NCBI GenBank assembly: GCA_031556375.1
Contig: JAVBTA010000014.1
Location: 1-21,154 of the forward strand
DNA: 21,154 nucleotides
Source: BNXB01 sp031556375
GTDB taxonomy: Bacteria; Bacteroidota; Bacteroidia; Bacteroidales; Azobacteroidaceae
Reading direction: 5' to 3'
Under the pieces are notes generated by a model. It saw only the letters and a list, made by a program, of their open reading frames with translations. It did not search any database and was not told the origin of the DNA. How positions within the stretch are numbered: the first letter of the stretch is position 1; each line of letters starts with the position of its first letter. The translations under genes were made by a program, and so were the position numbers. Positions 8,031-16,010 of this stretch are shown here, one piece after another.

Positions 8031-9539
8031 TTACATATTTTCAATCATATTCAGCATCTTTACAGTCGCTTTTATCGCTGCCTGCGTCTGATCGACATCC
8101 AACCCTCGGGTCTTGAATATTTTTTCCTTGAATTTCCAGGAAATAACGGTTTCTACCAACGCATCCGTACGGCCGCCAAGAGGAATACTAACATTATAAT
8201 CGGTTAATGAGGGTATTGGTTTTCCCAATTTATCATAAATTTTCCATAATGCTTTCGAAAAAGCATGAAACTGACCATCCCCGGCAGCTGTCCACTCATA
8301 TTCCTTTCCTTCAATATCAACCCGTACTGTTGCCGTAGGCCTCAATCCGTGAGTCAATGATAAAGAAAAATTGATTATCTTTATTTTATCCGTATTCTCA
8401 TTGTGAAGAATATCCGCTATGATGTATGGTAAATCATCCTGAGTGACAACCTCTTTTTTATCTCCCAATTCGATAATACGTTTGGTCACCCGTCTCATTG
8501 ATTCTTCGTCCAATTCAATTCCCAAAGATTCCAGATTCTTTGAAATATTTGCTTTTCCGGAGACTTTTCCCAAAGCATATTCCCGGGTACGGCCAAAACG
8601 TTCCGGAAGCAGATCGTTGTAATACAGATTATTCTTATTATCTCCATCCGCGTGAATACCGGCACATTGAGTAAACACATTATCTCCGGTTAATGGTTTA
8701 TTGTTAGGTATACGAACTCCGGAATACGACGCTACAATCCGGCTGATCATATAAAGATGCTCTTCAACAATATTGGTTTTTATCTTCAGTTGATCGTGTA
8801 GTGTTGCAACGACACTCGTAAGAGGTGCGTTTCCGGCTCTTTCCCCTAAACCATTGACTGTTGTATGAAACCCTTTTATTCCGGTAACAGCAGCTGCAAA
8901 AACATTTCCCACAGCCAGGTCGTAATCATTATGCGCATGAAAATCAAATCGTAATCCCGGATAACGCTCCAACATCTGGCGGCAGAATTTTTCCGTATTC
9001 TCCGGATTTAAAACACCTAATGTATCCGGCAGCATAAAACGTTTGATATTTTTATCTTTGAGACCATCGATCATTTGAAAGACATAATCAGGAGAAGATA
9101 TCATTCCATTTGACCAGTCTTCGAGATAAACATTGACTTCAATCCCCATTCCGGAAGCCAGTCCCAGAGATCTTTCAATATCTTCGAAATGAGCTTCAGG
9201 AGTCTTACGAAGTTGTTCCTCGCAATGTTTCAGCGAACCTTTACACAAAAGATTCATAACCTTGCACCCTGCATTTTTGATCCAATTCAGAGACGATTCT
9301 CCATCCACAAATCCAAGGACTTCCAGGCGATCGAGATATCCATTCTTTCTGGCCCATTCTGCTATCCTGCTGACCGAATCATACTCTCCATTGGAAACAC
9401 GCGCTGAAGCGATTTCTACCCTGTCTACCTTTAATTCTTCTAATAAAAGTTGCACAATACTCAACTTCTCTGAAGCAGAAAAAGAGACCCCGGAGGTTTG
9501 TTCCCCGTCACGCAGGGTTGTGTCCATTATTTCTATCAT
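8031..9539 (-). CDS. cimA: (R)-citramalate synthase (LeuA-like, Leptospira type)
   Basis: This 502-residue member of the LeuA/homocitrate synthase family probably condenses pyruvate with acetyl-CoA to give citramalate, an entry to isoleucine that bypasses threonine. The TIM barrel (about 1-270) has DTTLRDGEQ with Asp11, and HAHND with metal ligands His201 and His203. The GLGERAGN motif follows, and a C-terminal regulatory domain lies at about 375-502. The stretch NVYLEDWSNG closely resembles Leptospira interrogans citramalate synthase as I recall it. The pyruvate-pocket residues reported there appear at Leu75, Leu98 and Tyr138, with Glu140 and Thr173 also kept. The alternative is a second isopropylmalate synthase, the name often given to this gene in Bacteroides. 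It lies 18 bases after leuD in the same operon. Confidence 0.78.
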   Translation of the reverse strand: MIEIMDTTLRDGEQTSGVSFSASEKLSIVQLLLEELKVDRVEIASARVSNGEYDSVSRIAEWARKNGYLDRLEVLGFVDGESSLNWIKNAGCKVMNLLCKGSLKHCEEQLRKTPEAHFEDIERSLGLASGMGIEVNVYLEDWSNGMISSPDYVFQMIDGLKDKNIKRFMLPDTLGVLNPENTEKFCRQMLERYPGLRFDFHAHNDYDLAVGNVFAAAVTGIKGFHTTVNGLGERAGNAPLTSVVATLHDQLKIKTNIVEEHLYMISRIVASYSGVRIPNNKPLTGDNVFTQCAGIHADGDNKNNLYYNDLLPERFGRTREYALGKVSGKANISKNLESLGIELDEESMRRVTKRIIELGDKKEVVTQDDLPYIIADILHNENTDKIKIINFSLSLTHGLRPTATVRVDIEGKEYEWTAAGDGQFHAFSKALWKIYDKLGKPIPSLTDYNVSIPLGGRTDALVETVISWKFKEKIFKTRGLDVDQTQAAIKATVKMLNMIENM

Positions 9540-9557
9540 ATTCTTTGTGTTAGGGAG

Positions 9558-10145
9558 TTAAAAGGAGTTAGATTCATACTTCTCTATCAAGTCCCTTTTA
9601 CTCAACAGATAATCAATATCATCAAAACCCTTGAGCAAGCATTCTTTTTTATATGAATTGATCTCAAATGATTCTGACACCGCAGTTGTGTTATTTGTTA
9701 CCGTTTGGTTTTGTAGGTCGACCGTTACATCTGACTCCGGATTATTATTTATTGAATCAAACAAACCTGCAAGGAAAGATTCCGAAACGACAACAGGTAA
9801 TACGCCATTATTCAAGGCATTATTTCTAAAAATATCGGCAAAAAAACTGGAAATAACAACTTTAAACCCATATCCGGCGATTGCCCAAGCTGCATGTTCG
9901 CGACTGGAACCACTACCGAAATTTTTTCCGGCAACCAATACAGAACCTTTATAAACCGGGTTATTTAACACAAAATCTTTTTTAGGACTTCCGTCTTTCT
10001 CATAACGCCAATCGGCAAATAGATTATTCCCGAAACCTTCACGGGTAGTCGCTTTCAGGAAACGAGCCGGGATGATCTGATCGGTATCCACATTTTCAAT
10101 CGGAAGTGGAACCATTGTTGATATAACCGTTTGAAATTTTTCCAT
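9558..10145 (-). CDS. leuD: 3-isopropylmalate dehydratase, small subunit
   Basis: LeuD is the swivelling small subunit of isopropylmalate isomerase, which with LeuC converts 2- to 3-isopropylmalate. The 195-residue protein has the family opening IENVDTDQIIPARFLK and the conserved loop NFGSGSSREHAAWA at about 75-88. These features and the length near 200 mark the bacterial leucine-type small subunit rather than the short archaeal-type one. The gene starts 3 bases after the leuC stop codon, so the two are likely translationally coupled. The enzyme should also serve citramalate isomerisation for isoleucine. Confidence 0.96.
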   Translation of the reverse strand: MEKFQTVISTMVPLPIENVDTDQIIPARFLKATTREGFGNNLFADWRYEKDGSPKKDFVLNNPVYKGSVLVAGKNFGSGSSREHAAWAIAGYGFKVVISSFFADIFRNNALNNGVLPVVVSESFLAGLFDSINNNPESDVTVDLQNQTVTNNTTAVSESFEINSYKKECLLKGFDDIDYLLSKRDLIEKYESNSF

Positions 10146-10148
10146 TTT

Positions 10149-11543
10149 TTATATTGTTCTTGGATCTGTTATCACTCCTGTTATTGCTGCAGCCGCAGCT
10201 ACCAAAGGGCTTGCCAATAGCGTTCTTGCCCCGGGTCCCTGACGACCTTCAAAGTTACGGTTAGACGTCGATACCGCATATTTTCCGGCAGGCACCTTAT
10301 CATCGTTCATAGCCAGACAAGCCGAACATCCCGGTTGACGCAATTCAAACCCGGCTTCTTTCAGGATAACATCCAATCCTTCCGCTTTAATCTGTTTTTC
10401 AACATTCCAACTTCCCGGTACCAGCCATACAATAACATTATCTGCTTTTTTCTTTCCTTTTACAAAATCGGCAAACATCCTGAAATCTTCAATACGTCCA
10501 TTCGTACAACTTCCTAAAAAGATGTAATCAACTCTCTTTCCCAATATTTTTTCTCCGGGATTAAATCCCATATAATCCATTGATTTTTGGAAAGATATTC
10601 TTCCGGCTTCGTCAATCTGATCTAATGTAGGAATTGTTGAATTGATCGCCATTCCCATGCCTGGGTTAGTTCCATAAGTGATCATCGGATCGATTTCCGA
10701 AGCATCAAAAGTGATTTCCCGGTCAAATACAGCACCATCATCTGTCCTAAGCGTTTTCCAATACGATATTGCTTTGTCCCACTCCTCTCCTTTCGGAGCT
10801 TGTTCTCGACCTTCCAAATAAGCAAAAGTAGTCTCATCCGGAGCTATCAAGCCACCACGGGCACCCATTTCAATACTCAGGTTACAGAGCGTCAGGCGTT
10901 CTTCCATAGAAAAATTACGCACAGCCTCTCCCGCATATTCGGCAAAATACCCAGTGGCTCCTCCTGTCGTCAATTTGGAAATCATATAAAGCGCCATATC
11001 TTTTGCAGTAACACCGGGTTTCAATGAACCTTCAAAATTGATTCTCATTGTTTTAGGTCTGGACTGCAAAACACATTGAGAAGCCAGTACCATCTCCACT
11101 TCACTTGTTCCGATACCAAAAGCTATCGCACCAAAAGCGCCGTGAGTAGAAGTATGGCTGTCACCGCAAACAATAGTCATCCCGGGCTGCGTGTAACCAT
11201 TTTCCGGCCCTATGACATGCACAATACCATTTTTAGGATTCAGCATCTCAAAATATGTCAATCCAAATTCCTTCGCGTTTTTCCCCAATGTATCTACCTG
11301 ATTCCTGGAAACCGGATCTGAAATCGGTTTATCCTGATCTATTGTCGGGATATTATGATCTGCCGTCAACAACGTTTTTTCAGGTCGGAATACTTTTAGC
11401 CCTCTTTTCCTGAGTCCGTCAAAAGCCTGCGGACTGGTCACTTCGTGGCAAAAATGCCTGTCAATATATATCTGAGTGGGACCATTTTCTACCATAGATA
11501 CTACGTGTGCATCCCAGATCTTATCAAATAATGTTTTAGCCAT
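10149..11543 (-). CDS. leuC: 3-isopropylmalate dehydratase, large subunit
   Basis: LeuC is the aconitase-like subunit that carries the [4Fe-4S] cluster of isopropylmalate isomerase. The 464 residues match the usual length. The three cluster cysteines are visible: Cys346 in GSCTNGR, and Cys406 and Cys409 in GCSACL. The opening TLFDKIWDAHVV and the segment VCGDSHTSTHGAFGA are typical of the large subunit. It lies 9 bases after leuA and 3 before leuD. No key residue is missing. Confidence 0.97.
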   Translation of the reverse strand: MAKTLFDKIWDAHVVSMVENGPTQIYIDRHFCHEVTSPQAFDGLRKRGLKVFRPEKTLLTADHNIPTIDQDKPISDPVSRNQVDTLGKNAKEFGLTYFEMLNPKNGIVHVIGPENGYTQPGMTIVCGDSHTSTHGAFGAIAFGIGTSEVEMVLASQCVLQSRPKTMRINFEGSLKPGVTAKDMALYMISKLTTGGATGYFAEYAGEAVRNFSMEERLTLCNLSIEMGARGGLIAPDETTFAYLEGREQAPKGEEWDKAISYWKTLRTDDGAVFDREITFDASEIDPMITYGTNPGMGMAINSTIPTLDQIDEAGRISFQKSMDYMGFNPGEKILGKRVDYIFLGSCTNGRIEDFRMFADFVKGKKKADNVIVWLVPGSWNVEKQIKAEGLDVILKEAGFELRQPGCSACLAMNDDKVPAGKYAVSTSNRNFEGRQGPGARTLLASPLVAAAAAITGVITDPRTI

Positions 11544-11552
11544 GTGTATATC

Positions 11553-13046
11553 TTATTTTACAAATTTATTAATCGCATCGATAAATGCCTCCACAGAAGC
11601 CGCAATAATATCCGTATTCGCAGAGAATCCATAATAAAGAACATTTTCATACATCACCTGCATGTGTACTTTACCAACATCATCACTTCCCCGGTCGATT
11701 GCCTGTATCAGGAACTCCTGAATGGTCATCTGACGATGGATAATTTGTTTTACAGCTTTAATAGCCGCATCTACAGGGCCGTTTCCGGCCGAAGCAGCCT
11801 CAAATTTTTCACCGGCAATATTCAAACAAACAGAAGCAACGGATTTGACTCCGACTCCGGATGTCACTTGCAGATAATCCAGCTTAATTCGTTGAGATTC
11901 ACGATCTTTCCCTACCAGCATCAAAACATCGTCATCTTTAACATCTTTCTTTCTGTCCGCTAATTTAAGAAATTCCTCGTACACTTTATCCAGTTTTTCC
12001 TGAGAAAGTTCCACTCCAAGGACAGAAAGGCGATGTTTTAATGCCGCACGACCACTACGAGCCGTTAATACGATTGCGTTATCATCAATTCCAACATCTT
12101 TCGGATCTATAATCTCGTAACTTTCACGATTTTTCAATACTCCATCCTGATGTATTCCCGAAGAATGAGCAAATGCATTTCGTCCGACGATAGCTTTATT
12201 CGGCTGTACCGGCATATTCATCAGACTGGACACCATACGGCTTATCGGATAAATTTTCTGGGTATTGACGTTTGTATCTATATTCAATTCCTTATGACTT
12301 CTCAGGATCATTACGACTTCCTCTAACGAGGTATTTCCCGCGCGCTCCCCTATCCCATTGATTGTTACTTCTACCTGGCGGGCTCCATTCATAACTCCCG
12401 CAATCGTATTTGCCGTAGCCATTCCCAAATCATTGTGACAATGAGTAGAAAGAACCGCATTATGAATTCCTGTCACATTCTCCATCAGGAACTTAATCTT
12501 TTCTCCATATTCCGAAGGCAGGCAATAACCCGTCGTATCCGGGATATTGACGACTGTTGCTCCGGCTTTAATTACGGCTTCAACAACCTTTGCCAAATAA
12601 ACATTATCGGTTCGTCCGGCATCTTCACAATAGAACTCAACATCTTCCACATATTTTTTCGCATACTTTACACACGCAACAGCCCGTTCAAGGATTTCCT
12701 CCTGCGTTGAATTAAACTTATGAAGGATATGGTATGGAGACGTTCCTATTCCGGTATGAATCCGTCCCCGTTTTGCATACTTCAAGGCCTCTGCTGCAGC
12801 ATCAATATCCTTATCCACGGCACGTGTCAAAGCACAAATAGTAGGCCAGGTTACCGCTTTTGAAATTTCTACTACCGAATTAAAATCTCCCGGGCTGGAT
12901 ACCGGGAATCCGGCCTCAATCACATCTACCCCTAACGCTTCCAAAGCTCTGGCTACTTCAATCTTTTCAATTGTGTTTAATTGGCAACCAGGTACCTGCT
13001 CTCCGTCCCTCAGAGTCGTGTCGAAAATAAATAATCTGTCACTCAT
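11553..13046 (-). CDS. leuA: 2-isopropylmalate synthase
   Basis: LeuA condenses 2-oxoisovalerate with acetyl-CoA, the committed step of leucine synthesis, and is normally feedback-inhibited by leucine. The 497-residue protein has the TIM-barrel opening FDTTLRDGEQVPG with metal ligand Asp14, the STHCHNDLGMATAN motif with two metal histidines, NGIGERAGN, and a C-terminal LeuA dimer/regulatory domain (about 370-497). It is distinct in sequence from the second LeuA-like gene at 8031-9539. It is the first structural gene of the operon; its ATG lies 36 bases after an intrinsic terminator that acts as an attenuator (13083-13123). Confidence 0.96.
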   Translation of the reverse strand: MSDRLFIFDTTLRDGEQVPGCQLNTIEKIEVARALEALGVDVIEAGFPVSSPGDFNSVVEISKAVTWPTICALTRAVDKDIDAAAEALKYAKRGRIHTGIGTSPYHILHKFNSTQEEILERAVACVKYAKKYVEDVEFYCEDAGRTDNVYLAKVVEAVIKAGATVVNIPDTTGYCLPSEYGEKIKFLMENVTGIHNAVLSTHCHNDLGMATANTIAGVMNGARQVEVTINGIGERAGNTSLEEVVMILRSHKELNIDTNVNTQKIYPISRMVSSLMNMPVQPNKAIVGRNAFAHSSGIHQDGVLKNRESYEIIDPKDVGIDDNAIVLTARSGRAALKHRLSVLGVELSQEKLDKVYEEFLKLADRKKDVKDDDVLMLVGKDRESQRIKLDYLQVTSGVGVKSVASVCLNIAGEKFEAASAGNGPVDAAIKAVKQIIHRQMTIQEFLIQAIDRGSDDVGKVHMQVMYENVLYYGFSANTDIIAASVEAFIDAINKFVK

Positions 13047-13082
13047 AATTAATAATATTCTTTTAAATTTATCCTTCTAATT

Positions 13083-13123
13083 AAAAAAGCCTCTCTCGCA
13101 ACGTGAAGCGAGAAAGGCCTTTT
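13083..13123 (-). terminator. Attenuator: intrinsic terminator upstream of leuA
   Basis: On the minus strand GCCTTTCTCGC (13118-13108) pairs with GCGAGAGAGGC (13099-13089) across an 8-nt loop. There are 11 pairs, one of them G.U, followed at once by six T (13088-13083). The AAAA before the stem can extend pairing into the T-run. It sits between the leader peptide stop and leuA, with the operon promoter upstream, so full transcription requires read-through. Its 5' arm can pair instead with 13161-13168 (GAAGCGGG with CTCGCTTC at 13105-13112), which would prevent the terminator from forming. Confidence 0.9.
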
Positions 13124-13148
13124 CTGTTTACATATTTCTTTAATGAAA

Positions 13149-13235
13149 CTACATACCGGACCCGCTTCGTCTTGTTCTTCCCAAGAGAATAAGAATGCTA
13201 ATACTGAGCAATCCGTATGTAGAAATACAATTCAT
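13149..13235 (-). CDS. leuL: Leader peptide of the leu operon
   Basis: A 28-codon open frame begins at the ATG 13235-13233 and ends in TAG at 13151-13149. It lies wholly between the operon promoter and the attenuator. Its middle is packed with branched-chain codons: Leu at 9, 10, 15, 17 and 18, and Ile at 4, 12, 14 and 16, with the dense run SISILILLG at 11-19. The tail is Arg/Gly/Ser-rich (about RTRRSGSGM), and these codons overlap the RNA segment that forms the antiterminator. By analogy with leader peptides of enteric leu and ilv operons, a ribosome stalled at the Leu/Ile codons should favour read-through. The name is assigned by role; no homology to E. coli leuL is claimed. Confidence 0.8.
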   Translation of the reverse strand: MNCISTYGLLSISILILLGRTRRSGSGM

Positions 13236-13257
13236 TAATCATTAATTTTTGACGATG

Positions 13258-13288
13258 CAAAGTTAATACTTTATTTTCAAAATTCAAA
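13258..13288 (-). promoter_or_regulatory. Promoter of the leu operon
   Basis: On the minus strand TTTG (13288-13285) is followed by exactly 19 bases and then TAACTTTG (13265-13258). This is the full Bacteroidetes housekeeping promoter (TTTG, about 19 nt, TAnnTTTG) with no mismatch. The transcript should start near 13251, about 16 bases before the leader peptide ATG. Confidence 0.85.
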
Positions 13289-13399
13289 ACAAATCAAAAG
13301 ATTTTTATGCTATTTTCTTTTAAAACGTAAGAAATAAAATAATTTAATCTATTTTCTATTAAATATTCTGCCTTTTAGGGGAATCATAGATTATGTATA

Positions 13400-13417
13400 T
13401 AAATTTGATTATTTTTG
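13400..13417 (+). promoter_or_regulatory. Candidate -7 elements for the beta-helix gene
   Basis: Two overlapping-distance candidates match TAnnTTTG: TAAATTTG (13400-13407) and TATTTTTG (13410-13417). Neither has a clean TTTG about 19-20 bases upstream. Either would put the transcript start between about 13414 and 13424, upstream of the favoured ATG at 13467. Confidence 0.4.
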
Positions 13418-13466
13418 TCGTCGAATTACTAAAGTGAAAAAAACCATTTTATTTAGAGGATATTTT

Positions 13467-15707
13467 ATGAGAGAAAGATGTTTTTTATTCAGAATATTCA
13501 GCGTTTTATTTCTAGCGCTGATGCCATTCACATTCATGTTTTCTTCGGCTAACAGTCATTTTGATTCGGAAACGCCCAATACAGACATAAGATATGAAGG
13601 ACATAATATCAAAATTACCTGGGCAAAAGTCGAAGGTGCGGAAAGTTATAAGATTTATCATGGGCCGACACGTCTTAGCACACAAAATCTGATAGCAACT
13701 GTAAAGGTCTCCAAAACCAAACCTGAATCTTATATGCATACGTCGCCTAATTCGGGAAAATACGAAAATCATTACAGAATCGTTCCATTAGACGCACAGG
13801 GAAAAATAATCGTTTTCGAGCAGACAATTTCGTTTGAGAAAAAATTATTTGGCGAAAATATGCTATTTTACGACCCTAAATTTGATGACGGCAAATCTAT
13901 TGCAAAAGAAATCAACCGTATCCATGATGAAGAGATGTTCTCTTCGTCTTCTTCAGGTCAATTCTCTTCCAAGCGTTATTCTCTGAATTTAAAGCCTGGT
14001 AAGTATACGGATTTTGGTGATTTAAAAATCGGGTATTATACTTCCTTTGCGGGACTTGGGGCACTCCCAACCGACACAAAACTATATGGATCAATGACAA
14101 TTCCCGCACCTTTAAAAGGCGGAAATGCGACTTGTACATTTTGGCGTTCAGTAGAGAATTTTGAGCTGAATCCACTTTCGTCGTCAGACGATACGACAAT
14201 GTTCCGGTGGGCAGTTTCGCAAGCAGCTCCCGCCCGAAGGCTTAGCATCAACATACGTACACAGTTCGACTGGGCAGGAGTATCCGGCATGAATACCCCA
14301 TGGGCATCCGGCGGTTTTTTATCGGACAGCCGTTTTACCGCAAAACTCGGTTCTCCAAATCAGCAGCAATGGTACACACGCAATAGTCATTTCGGATATT
14401 CAGCATTTTCCGGCGACAATTGGAACAGAATAACACATGGCGTTACCGGCAATCCGTATACATCAAACTGGACTACAGGTGGTGCAAGGACGAATATAGA
14501 AGAAGTTCCTGTCATTCGAGAAAAACCATTCCTTTACCTGGATGGAAATGAATACAAGGTATTTGTGCCCGCATTACGACACAACTCGAGTGGTATTACC
14601 TGGAACGACACAACCGGAGACACGGGTCCTGGAACCTCCCTCACCCTCGAAAAGGATTTTTATGTGGCAAAACCCGGCGACTCTGCTACCAAAATCAACT
14701 CGCAAATCAATAAAGGCAAGCATATTTTCTTTACACCGGGCTGGTACGACCTGGAAGTACCCATCCACGTTACCCGCGCAGGGACCATATTATTAGGTTC
14801 CGGATTCGCAACACTATTCCCCGGAGAAAACAATCGCGACGGCGCGATACTCATTGACGACGTTCCCGGAGTTACTATAGCTTCGCTTATGATCGACGCT
14901 CACTTTAACTCCAAGTATTTAATCCGGGTCGGAAAATGGGGTGCAAAAAAAGATCATTCCGCAAATCCCACACTTCTTTCGGATGTGTTTATCCGTGTGG
15001 GCGGTTATAAAACTACACAAGTAAACGCTGATGTTTCTGTTCAGATCAACTCAAACAATGTAATCGGTGACCATTTATGGATTTGGCGTGCCGACCACGG
15101 AAGCGGTGTAGGTTGGAATACAAACACCGGAGACTACGGATTGATCGTTTCGGGAAATAATGTAACGATGTACGGTTTGTTCGTCGAACATTACCAAAAA
15201 TATCAAACGCTTTGGCTCGGAGAAAACGGTAAAACGTTTTTTTATCAAAACGAATTACCATACGATCCTCCGATGCAATCCGAATGGATGAGTCACAACG
15301 GTACTGTAAACGGTTATTCTGCCTATAAGGTCGGAAACAACATTGAGAGTCATTATGCAATCGGCATAGGTTGTTATGGCGTATTTAACCGGCAGCAGCA
15401 GAACCCGCCCATATATGTGTACCTTGCCAACGCAGTAGAAGTACCCAACAAGCCGAATGTTACAATTATGCACGTAGTTACTACCGAACTCGGCGGGCGC
15501 GGCGGCACTACAAACATTGTTAACGGTACGGGCCTAGGCGTGGGGCGTAGCGCAGCAGATGGTTCGGTGATTTCAAACAATGCCGCAGCAAGAAGATTAA
15601 TTTCGTACAATAATGGCACTGGGATTGCAGGACCCGTGAACGGGGGTACTAATCTCGTTCAACAAGGTATAACTCCAACCGACGAAGTATTCGATTTTCC
15701 AAAGTAA
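13467..15707 (+). CDS. Secreted beta-helix-like protein of unknown function
   Basis: This 746-residue protein begins with a signal peptide (about 1-30: basic MRER, then a hydrophobic run), followed by a fibronectin-III-like segment (about 36-119, with ITWAKVEGAESYKIY). The rest, from about 129, is one long domain rich in Gly, Asn and aromatic residues. It resembles, from memory, large secreted proteins of Streptomyces and relatives labelled 'coagulation factor 5/8 type domain' or, wrongly, 'adenylyl cyclase'. Shared-looking stretches are FWRSVEN, RWAVSQAAP, REKPFLYLDG, WRADHGSGVGWNTNT and GLFVEHYQKYQTLW. The repeated V/I-x-G/N pattern suggests a pectate-lyase-like beta-helix, perhaps binding or cutting a polysaccharide. 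I see no lipobox and no C-terminal sorting domain. ATG 13467 is preferred because AGAGGA lies 6 bases before it; a GTG at 13434 would add 11 residues. GC content is locally higher than in neighbours (32 of 60 bases at 14281-14340). Confidence 0.75.
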   Translation: MRERCFLFRIFSVLFLALMPFTFMFSSANSHFDSETPNTDIRYEGHNIKITWAKVEGAESYKIYHGPTRLSTQNLIATVKVSKTKPESYMHTSPNSGKYENHYRIVPLDAQGKIIVFEQTISFEKKLFGENMLFYDPKFDDGKSIAKEINRIHDEEMFSSSSSGQFSSKRYSLNLKPGKYTDFGDLKIGYYTSFAGLGALPTDTKLYGSMTIPAPLKGGNATCTFWRSVENFELNPLSSSDDTTMFRWAVSQAAPARRLSINIRTQFDWAGVSGMNTPWASGGFLSDSRFTAKLGSPNQQQWYTRNSHFGYSAFSGDNWNRITHGVTGNPYTSNWTTGGARTNIEEVPVIREKPFLYLDGNEYKVFVPALRHNSSGITWNDTTGDTGPGTSLTLEKDFYVAKPGDSATKINSQINKGKHIFFTPGWYDLEVPIHVTRAGTILLGSGFATLFPGENNRDGAILIDDVPGVTIASLMIDAHFNSKYLIRVGKWGAKKDHSANPTLLSDVFIRVGGYKTTQVNADVSVQINSNNVIGDHLWIWRADHGSGVGWNTNTGDYGLIVSGNNVTMYGLFVEHYQKYQTLWLGENGKTFFYQNELPYDPPMQSEWMSHNGTVNGYSAYKVGNNIESHYAIGIGCYGVFNRQQQNPPIYVYLANAVEVPNKPNVTIMHVVTTELGGRGGTTNIVNGTGLGVGRSAADGSVISNNAAARRLISYNNGTGIAGPVNGGTNLVQQGITPTDEVFDFPK

Positions 15708-16003
15708 AAAACTTAACTGTCAAGCGCAATCTTAAAAGATTTCCCGAAGATTTTATGTTTCAATTGACAAATGAAGAATTTAAAAACTTGATGTCACAAT
15801 TTGTGACTTCAAGTTGGGGAGGGAAACGCAAACTTCCAAATGCATTTACAGAACAAGGAGTCGCAATGTTATCCGGATTACTCAATAGCGATATCGCTAT
15901 TGCTGTAAACATCAGCATTATGAGAACTTTTGTTGCCATGCGACAATTAATATTAAACCCTTCGACAAACGAGCTTAGTAAATTACGACATGAAGTCATA
16001 TAA
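15708..16003 (+). pseudogene. Truncated ORF6N-domain protein (phage antirepressor type)
   Basis: The frame ending at 16003 encodes a recognisable ORF6N domain core: VKRNLKRFPEDFMFQLTNEE, then VTSSWGGKRKLPNAFTEQGV and a C-terminal IMRTFVAMRQ. The matching sequence starts before the first ATG (15755) and runs back to about 15708, directly after the stop codon of the beta-helix gene (15705-15707). The domain's N-terminal half (the usual start to LAELY region) is missing. The C-terminus also stops early, after LSKLRHEVI, where relatives continue with a coiled-coil tail. An 82-residue product from ATG 15755 is possible but unlikely to be functional. ORF6N proteins are DNA-binding proteins common in phages and mobile islands, so this may be the scar of a lost element. 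Confidence 0.75.
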
Positions 16004-16010
16004 ACAAAAA

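Larger units (their letters stand above)
13083..13251 (-). promoter_or_regulatory. Transcription-attenuation leader of the leu operon
   Basis: Besides the leader peptide and terminator, this leader RNA can form three competing structures, all read directly. An outer stem pairs 13212-13220 (ACATACGGA) with 13151-13160 (TCCGGTATGT) with one bulged base. An inner hairpin pairs TCTTATTCT (13194-13186) with AGAACAAGA (13178-13170) with one mismatch, and overlaps Leu codons 15 and 17. An antiterminator pairs 13161-13168 with 13105-13112 (8 bp, one G.U). A ribosome finishing at the TAG would mask part of the antiterminator strand, whereas a ribosome stalled at Leu15-18 would leave it free. Confidence 0.75.

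Noticed and set aside
11544..11963. 139-codon plus-strand frame antisense to leuA
   Set aside because: It lies entirely over a strongly conserved leuA coding region on the other strand and its product has no protein-like pattern.
8031..13046. leuA and the second LeuA-like gene as a recent tandem duplication
   Set aside because: The two proteins share only family motifs and differ throughout, with specificity residues of different enzymes.
13211..13242. Alternative leader frame from the ATG at 13242 as the real leader peptide
   Set aside because: It ends after 14 codons without a Leu/Ile run and does not reach the stem-forming segments; the frame from 13235 fits the attenuation layout far better.
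15755..16003. An intact small 82-residue gene
   Set aside because: The homology to ORF6N proteins continues upstream of its first ATG, so it is the remnant of a longer gene.
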